Below are positions 6,552-10,414 of a DNA stretch of 10,414 nt, in pieces. The stretch spans positions 1 to 10,414 of the forward strand of contig CABQHT010000065.1 in NCBI GenBank assembly GCA_902464035.1, read 5' to 3'. Under the pieces are notes generated by a model, which did not search any database, had not been told where the DNA came from, and worked only from the letters and a program-made list of their open reading frames with translations. A program made the position numbers and the translations under genes. Origin of the DNA: an uncultured Collinsella sp. GTDB lineage: Bacteria; Actinomycetota; Coriobacteriia; Coriobacteriales; Coriobacteriaceae. The stretch's first letter is position 1. Each line of letters begins with the position of its first letter.

Positions 6552-7352
6552 CTAAACAAGTTGAAGGTTGATGACGATGACACACGCGAGCAGCAGCGCC
6601 GTCACCACCGCAGCCAGCGCATCCCCGCGGCGAAATGCAAGCGCATGCAGGCGCGTGCGGCCCTGCTCGCCGTGATAGCAGCGTGTATCCATGGCAGCAG
6701 ACAGCGTCTCGGCATGGCGGAACACACCCGTGAACAGCGGGATCGCCACACTGCCGAGCATACGCACGCCGCCGAGCGGGCCTCCCGTCACGCGCGCACC
6801 GCGGCTCGCCTGCGCATCGGCCGTCTGCTTCATCTCGGTGGCAAACTGCGGCATAAAGCGCAGCGCGATACCCATAATCATGCCGAGCTCGTGTGCAGGA
6901 AGTCCCACACGCGCAAACGGTGCGAGCAGACGCTCAAAGCCCACGGTGAGGTCGAGCGTGGGCGTGGTGAGCGTAATGGCGCTCATGCCGGCCATCATCA
7001 AGCTCAGGCGGCACGCCATAAAGGCGGCGGAATGCAGCGAGCCCTCGCTTATCTGCAAAAAGCCAAGCTGCCACAGAATGCGCCCGCTCTGGTCGGAAAA
7101 CAGGTTGAGCACTGCGACCACCACGACAATCGCCAGCAATGGTGCCATCGATGATAGGACCCGGCGCAACGGCACCCGGGACACGGTATAGATCAGGACA
7201 ACGAAGATTGCGACCGGGGCCAGTCCGCGGAAGCTGCTGACCGTGAGCGTCGTGATCAGAAACACAAAGCCCAAAAGCAACTTAGTTCGCGGGTCCAGGC
7301 GGTGGATCGCACTATCGCCGGGATAGTAGCTGCCAAACGAAAACGCCTCCAT
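6552..7352 (-). CDS. ecfT: ECF transporter transmembrane component EcfT
   Basis: A 266-residue integral membrane protein that couples the ATPases to the substrate-binding S component in energy-coupling-factor vitamin importers. Hydrophobic segments are visible at about 24-40, 45-58, 67-84, 108-130 and 245-264. The long cytosolic part carries both coupling-helix signatures of the family: ASRG (182-185) and MDTRCYHG (221-228), the second with Thr where Ala is common. The N-terminal HRLDPRTKLL (17-26) is also typical. Its ATG overlaps the stop of the ATPase gene by one base (TAATG), with AGGAGGG inside the end of that gene, so translation is probably coupled. It is part of the ribU-ecfA-ecfT unit under the FMN riboswitch. 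It could also serve S components encoded elsewhere. Confidence 0.94.
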   Translation of the reverse strand: MEAFSFGSYYPGDSAIHRLDPRTKLLLGFVFLITTLTVSSFRGLAPVAIFVVLIYTVSRVPLRRVLSSMAPLLAIVVVVAVLNLFSDQSGRILWQLGFLQISEGSLHSAAFMACRLSLMMAGMSAITLTTPTLDLTVGFERLLAPFARVGLPAHELGMIMGIALRFMPQFATEMKQTADAQASRGARVTGGPLGGVRMLGSVAIPLFTGVFRHAETLSAAMDTRCYHGEQGRTRLHALAFRRGDALAAVVTALLLACVIVINLQLV

Positions 7353-9256
7353 TAGCAGCCCTCCTCTCGCGCAACCGTCTTGGATTTAGCAATGTCCGCG
7401 ACGTTAGAAGGACCGCCCGAGCGACCGATTAGCAGGTCCACCAACTCGTCTGCCAGTGACTCAACCGTATAGAGGCCGTCAAAGCGCAGCGGCACGCCCG
7501 CTTCCGCGAGCGCCAACGCCATGCGCTGGGCGGCGGGAACGCCCAAGCCGATCGACTTGAGCTCATCCGCATGCGCAAAAACCTGAGCGGGCGTGCCCTC
7601 GGCAAACACCGCGCCCTCGTTCATCACGACAATACGGTCGCAGCAATTGGCCAGGTCATCCATACTATGCGAAACCATGACAACGGTCAGGCCATCGCGG
7701 TGAAGTCGACCGATAAGCTCAAGGAAATCCCTGCGCGCAGCCGGATCGAGCCCCGCCATGGGTTCATCGAGCACCAGGACTTCGGGCTCCATGGCGAGCA
7801 CGCCGGCGAATGCCACGCGCCGTTGCTGACCGCCCGAAAGCTCGAAGGGACTCTTGTCGCCGACCGTGGAAAGGTCGAGGCCCACGCGCGAGAGCGACGA
7901 CTCGACGCGACGGTCGACTTCATCTTGCGGCAAGCCAAGGTTGTGCGGACCAAACGCCACGTCCTGCGTCACGGTTTCGGCAAACAGCTGACGCTCGGGA
8001 TATTGAAACACCACGCCGACCTTGGCCTTAACCGCGGCGGCGTCTTTCTTGTTTGAAAGATCGAGCCCCAGCGCGCGAACGAATCCCTCCTGGGGGCGAA
8101 TCAAACCGTTGAGATGCTGGACCAGCGTCGACTTGCCCGAACCGGTATGACCTGCTAAGCCCAGGAACTCGCCGCGACGCACCGTCAGCGATACATCGCG
8201 CAGCGCCCACGGGCTGCTAGGGTCGTTGCCCCAGAGGGTCTGTTTGCTCGATTTGCCCGCAGTGACCGAGCGCTTATGCCAGCGGCGGCGCTCGCGCGGA
8301 CTGAACGAATAACTGTACGAAACATGGGATAGTTCGATGACGGGCTCCGACGCGTTGCCCTCGTTGTCTACCGGAACAGTGCCGTCAGCGATTTCCAACT
8401 GGGATGCGGAAGGCCGCTCTGCGATGTCCGCCCCACTCCACTCGGCATAAGCCTGTGCAATCTCGGCGACCATATCCGCCTCACGCACCTGCGCGCAAAC
8501 GGGTACGCCCTTCGCACGAAGTGCCCTACCTAGACAGCACGACGCCGGCATATCCAAGTTGAGCTGCGCAAGTTCGTCCGCCCGCGTCAAGATTTCCTCG
8601 GGCGTACCGAGCATGGCAACGCGCCCCGCCCGAAACACCGCGACACGATCGGCCTCGGCGGCCTCTTCCATAAAGTGCGTAATCATCACGATGGTCATGC
8701 CGCGATCATGCAACGCGCGGCAAGCCTTCATGAGGCCCTTGCGCCCACGCGGATCGAGCATCGAGGAAGCCTCATCCAAGATGAGCACGCGCGGTTCCAT
8801 GGCAAGCACGCCAGCAAGCGCCACGCGTTGCTTTTGGCCACCCGAGAGCGCGTGGGTCTCGTGGCGCTCAAAGCCCACCAGGCCCACGCCCTTCAGCGCC
8901 TCGCGTACGCGCTGCACAATTTGTGCCGATGGCACGCCAAGGTTTTCGGGACCAAACGCAACGTCATCTTCGACAAGCGTTGCCACCAGCTGGTCATCGG
9001 GATTTTGGAATACCATGCCCGCGGTCGAACGAATGTCGTAGACCAGCTCGGGGTCGGACGCATCCATGCCGTTGATGCGTACCGTGCCCGCATCGGGCTG
9101 CAACAGTGCATTCAGATGCTTGGCAAACGTCGACTTACCCGACCCATTGCCACCGAGGATGCAGAAAAACTCCCCGTCCTCGATGTTCAGATCGACGCCG
9201 TCGAGTGCCGGTACGGCACCGTCATAGCTAAAGGAAACGCCCCGACACTCAATCAT
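7352..9256 (-). CDS. Fused EcfA1-EcfA2 double ATPase of an ECF transporter
   Basis: One 634-residue protein with two ABC ATPase domains that power ECF vitamin uptake at the inner face of the membrane. Domain 1: Walker A GGNGSGKST (35-43), Q-loop VFQNPDDQ (82-89), signature LSGGQKQR (137-144), Walker B LILDE (158-162) then ASSMLDP, switch His194. Domain 2: Walker A GHTGSGKST (369-377), Q-loop VFQYPERQLF (416-425), signature LSGGQQRR (473-480), Walker B LVLDEP (494-499), His530. The first half has EcfA1-type features (QNPDDQ, DEASSMLDP) and the second EcfA2-type features (QYPERQLF, LDEPMAGLDP), so this is a fusion in the usual EcfA1-EcfA2 order. A linker of roughly 100 residues (about 225-305) and a basic insert (321-349) separate them. 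Both active sites look intact. The ATG overlaps the ribU stop by four bases (ATGA), suggesting translational coupling. Unfused relatives are encoded as two genes. Confidence 0.95.
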   Translation of the reverse strand: MIECRGVSFSYDGAVPALDGVDLNIEDGEFFCILGGNGSGKSTFAKHLNALLQPDAGTVRINGMDASDPELVYDIRSTAGMVFQNPDDQLVATLVEDDVAFGPENLGVPSAQIVQRVREALKGVGLVGFERHETHALSGGQKQRVALAGVLAMEPRVLILDEASSMLDPRGRKGLMKACRALHDRGMTIVMITHFMEEAAEADRVAVFRAGRVAMLGTPEEILTRADELAQLNLDMPASCCLGRALRAKGVPVCAQVREADMVAEIAQAYAEWSGADIAERPSASQLEIADGTVPVDNEGNASEPVIELSHVSYSYSFSPRERRRWHKRSVTAGKSSKQTLWGNDPSSPWALRDVSLTVRRGEFLGLAGHTGSGKSTLVQHLNGLIRPQEGFVRALGLDLSNKKDAAAVKAKVGVVFQYPERQLFAETVTQDVAFGPHNLGLPQDEVDRRVESSLSRVGLDLSTVGDKSPFELSGGQQRRVAFAGVLAMEPEVLVLDEPMAGLDPAARRDFLELIGRLHRDGLTVVMVSHSMDDLANCCDRIVVMNEGAVFAEGTPAQVFAHADELKSIGLGVPAAQRMALALAEAGVPLRFDGLYTVESLADELVDLLIGRSGGPSNVADIAKSKTVAREEGC

Positions 9257-9843
9257 GCGCGGCCTTTGACCTGGTCCTTTTTAGGCGTGATGAGGTTGGA
9301 GACTGCTTTATACACCGCTAGCGTCAACACCGAGTTAAGCACGGTCTTGATAAGGTTGAACGGCAGCACGGCAGGAATCATAAGCGGGGCGATCACATCG
9401 ACCGAGCCATACCAGAACCATACGCCAATGGTAAGGTTTGCGACCATAGACAACGCCGTAGCGGCAATGACGCCGAGCACCAGGCCAATCACGGCACCCT
9501 TATAGGTATGCATCTTCTGGTAGACGATAGCCGCGGGCAGAATGTAGCCCAGCGTGGCAACCAGGTTCATAAGCGCGCCGACCCAGTCACCCGTGGTGAG
9601 CGCATGGATAACGATCGCCATGGCGGCAACAGCAGTGCCGGCGCCAGAGCCATACGCAAAACCGCACACCATCGCCGGCACCAGCGACGGGTCATACGTC
9701 AAAAACGGCGCCGAGGGAAGAATGGGCAGCTGCACATACATAAACAGGGCACCCAAGGCACACATCAGCGCCATGGTAACGAGCTGTTTGGTGCTCCACC
9801 TATTCGTGTTCTCAAAATGGATATGCTGCGACTGTTCAGACAT
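9253..9843 (-). CDS. ribU: Riboflavin ECF transporter S component RibU
   Basis: A 196-residue membrane protein that captures riboflavin outside the cell and delivers it through the ECF module. Hydrophobic segments occur at about 22-40, 54-80, 87-108, 117-140, 147-160 and 165-185, fitting the six-helix S-component fold. The segment FLTYDPSLVP (47-56), the MNLVATLGY region (92-100) and PFNLIKTVLNS (161-171) are typical of RibU. The FMN riboswitch immediately upstream independently supports riboflavin or a flavin as substrate. I place the start at the ATG at 9843, which has AGGTGATC just upstream; an in-frame ATG at 9864 lies inside the conserved 3' end of the riboswitch. First gene of the operon, overlapping the ATPase gene by four bases. 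Confidence 0.93.
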   Translation of the reverse strand: MSEQSQHIHFENTNRWSTKQLVTMALMCALGALFMYVQLPILPSAPFLTYDPSLVPAMVCGFAYGSGAGTAVAAMAIVIHALTTGDWVGALMNLVATLGYILPAAIVYQKMHTYKGAVIGLVLGVIAATALSMVANLTIGVWFWYGSVDVIAPLMIPAVLPFNLIKTVLNSVLTLAVYKAVSNLITPKKDQVKGRA

Positions 9844-9856
9844 AAGATCACCTGCC

Positions 9857-10038
9857 TCTTTCATCCGGACTCTAACCGTTGGTACTGGGATCTCACCAGT
9901 TCAGCCGGCATGCGAACCAACGCACACACGGGTCGCGGACTCATCGGCTCGGTCGCAGACGCCTCGCCTGCGCCACGGCACCCCTTTGGCACCGCCCGAT
10001 TTACCGCCAGTGGGGAATTCCACCCCGCCCTGAAACAG
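9857..10038 (-). promoter_or_regulatory. FMN riboswitch (RFN element)
   Basis: Read on the minus strand, the conserved RFN blocks occur in order: AGGGCGGGGTGGAATTCCCC, then ACTGGCGGTAAAT, GAGTCCGCGACCC, a P5-type hairpin ACTGG-TGAGAT-CCAGT, and ACCAACGGTTAGAGTCCGGATG closing the six-stem aptamer. The closing helix can pair TTTC near 10033-10036 with GAAA near 9859-9862. P3 carries an extra GC-rich extension, common in this class. Only about 14 bases separate the aptamer from the ribU ATG, so there is no room for a separate terminator hairpin. FMN binding probably controls access to the ribosome site next to P1 (inference). FMN-bound RFN elements are known to switch off riboflavin synthesis or uptake genes. 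Confidence 0.95.
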
Positions 10039-10046
10039 CAATTGCA

Positions 10047-10074
10047 AGTGTAGCACGAGGAAAGATAGGCGCAA
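10047..10074 (-). promoter_or_regulatory. Candidate sigma-70-type promoter for the ribU operon
   Basis: On the minus strand, TACACT (10047-10052, 4 of 6 to TATAAT) lies 16 bases after TTGCGC (10069-10074, 3 of 6 to TTGACA). A start seven bases downstream would fall at about 10040, right at the 5' edge of the FMN aptamer, as expected for a riboswitch leader. The position is the main argument, since the -35 match is weak. Confidence 0.45.
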
Positions 10075-10151
10075 GTATGCCGAGGGTAATTTGTGGTGGA
10101 GATCAGTTGCCGCAACAACCACGTTCCCCACCCATCCCAAAGTAACGCGCC

Positions 10152-10170
10152 TTTCGCGCAAAGCGCGAAA
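10152..10170. repeat. Short palindromic hairpin
   Basis: TTTCGCGC (10152-10159), loop AAA, GCGCGAAA (10163-10170): a perfect 8-bp stem. It lies about 80 bases upstream of the candidate ribU promoter. No T tract follows on either strand, so I do not call it a terminator. It may be a protein-binding palindrome or chance structure. Confidence 0.4.
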
Positions 10171-10239
10171 CAGCGACCGGGACACGTATTCCCAACAACC
10201 AAGTCCTCCGCCCACGCCGACCTCAAGGCCGTAAACGCA

Positions 10240-10382
10240 GGGAATCCGGGGGCGTGACGGGGCTTCTCTCCGGAACATTCCGCAGGACGCAAAGAGGCTC
10301 CGCAGCGCGAAGCGCGATGCGGAGCCTCTTTGCATGTCCGAGGACGTTCCGGAGAGAAGCCCCGTCACGCCCCCGGATTCCC
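10240..10382. repeat. 143-bp near-perfect palindrome
   Basis: The outer arms 10240-10276 and 10346-10382 are perfect 37-bp reverse complements. After asymmetric 12-base inner segments (10277-10288 and 10334-10345, in which GGAC at 10285 can still pair with GTCC at 10336), a second perfect 16-bp arm pair follows (10289-10304 with 10318-10333) around a GC-rich tip. The whole could form one long RNA hairpin or DNA cruciform. It starts ten bases after the stop of the gene ending at 10393. Its size and the perfection of its outer arms exceed an ordinary terminator and suggest an intergenic palindromic repeat unit inserted at, or grown around, a terminator. Confidence 0.8.
10289..10333. terminator. 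Terminator-like hairpin at the core of the large palindrome
   Basis: GCAAAGAGGCTCCGCA (10289-10304) pairs perfectly with its complement (10318-10333); the tip can add GCGC/GCGC around GAA. The stem has an A-rich start and a CTCTTT end on both strands, as in bidirectional intrinsic terminators, though the T tract is only three bases and is followed by GC. It is placed to end the minus-strand gene whose stop lies at 10393, and would insulate the ribU leader from it. Confidence 0.55.
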
Positions 10383-10392
10383 GGTGGGAGTT

Positions 10393-10414
10393 CTAGACCT
10401 TGTCGGCCTTAGTA
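10393..10414 (-). CDS. C-terminal tail of an unidentified minus-strand gene
   Basis: On the minus strand the edge of the window reads TKADKV followed by TAG (10393-10395), with GC-rich third codon positions. The next frame stays open into the palindrome, but the hairpin directly after this stop favours the short tail as a true gene end. Too little is present to name a family. It lies upstream of, and in the same direction as, the ribU operon. Confidence 0.45.

Larger units (their letters stand above)
10039..10392. other. Intergenic region upstream of the ribU leader
   Basis: These 354 bases hold the candidate promoter (10047-10074), a palindromic hairpin (10152-10170) and the large palindrome 10240-10382. 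Bases 10085-10151 contain a weak hairpin (GTGGT 10093-10097 with ACCAC 10118-10122, enclosing GTTG and CAAC). I see nothing recognisable in 10171-10239 and no credible ORF; the minus-strand ORFs starting near 10292 and 10368 run into the riboswitch on the coding strand of the operon and are artefacts of GC-rich DNA. Confidence 0.6.

Noticed and set aside
6087..7154. 355-codon plus-strand ORF opposite the split-barrel gene and ecfT
   Set aside because: Antisense shadow, highly basic and His/Arg-rich, with no recognisable domain.
9844..9864. Longer ribU N-terminus starting at ATG 9864
   Set aside because: That ATG is part of the conserved riboswitch 3' block (AGTCCGGATG), and the ribosome site fits the ATG at 9843.
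9901..10368. 155-codon minus-strand ORF across the palindrome and riboswitch
   Set aside because: It overlaps the FMN aptamer and the palindrome in the same strand; structural RNA explains the sequence and no protein family is visible.

Overview
The window looks like chromosomal DNA of a high-GC, actinobacteria-like gut anaerobe. A Coriobacteriia genome of the Collinsella type is my best guess, made from gene content, codon usage (GC-rich third positions) and intergenic style; no marker gene fixes the taxon. All full-length genes lie on the minus strand and form two operons read from right to left.

Operon 1 (about 10074 down to 5522) is a riboflavin-uptake unit. A candidate promoter (10047-10074) sits just upstream of a clear FMN riboswitch (RFN element, 9857-10038). 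The riboswitch is followed by ribU (ECF-type riboflavin substrate-binding protein), a fused EcfA1-EcfA2 double ATPase and ecfT, all joined by overlapping stop and start codons. Two tandem paralogous small flavin-binding split-barrel proteins of the pyridoxamine-phosphate-oxidase-like superfamily follow. An FMN-sensing leader, a vitamin B2 importer and two predicted FMN/F420-type binders therefore sit in one transcription unit. A long GC-rich hairpin (5522-5575) ends it.

Operon 2 (about 5500 down to 469) is the arginine/ornithine segment argC-argJ-argB-argD. It covers N-acetylglutamate to ornithine, with ArgJ recycling the acetyl group. ArgB carries the N-terminal segment typical of arginine-inhibited N-acetylglutamate kinases and an unusual C-terminal tail. 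ArgD carries an insertion before its PLP-binding region. argF, argG, argH and argR are not in the window. Short direct repeats upstream of argC are a weak candidate operator.

The flanks hold repeat-like structures. Between a plus-strand gene tail (1-47) and argD lies an AT-rich, MITE-like element (136-351) with 33-bp imperfect terminal inverted repeats (29/33 matching). Upstream of the riboswitch, just after the tail of another minus-strand gene (10393-10414), lies a 143-bp near-perfect palindrome (10240-10382). It has 37-bp perfect outer arms around a terminator-like inner hairpin. I saw no tRNA, rRNA, CRISPR array, transposase or prophage gene.
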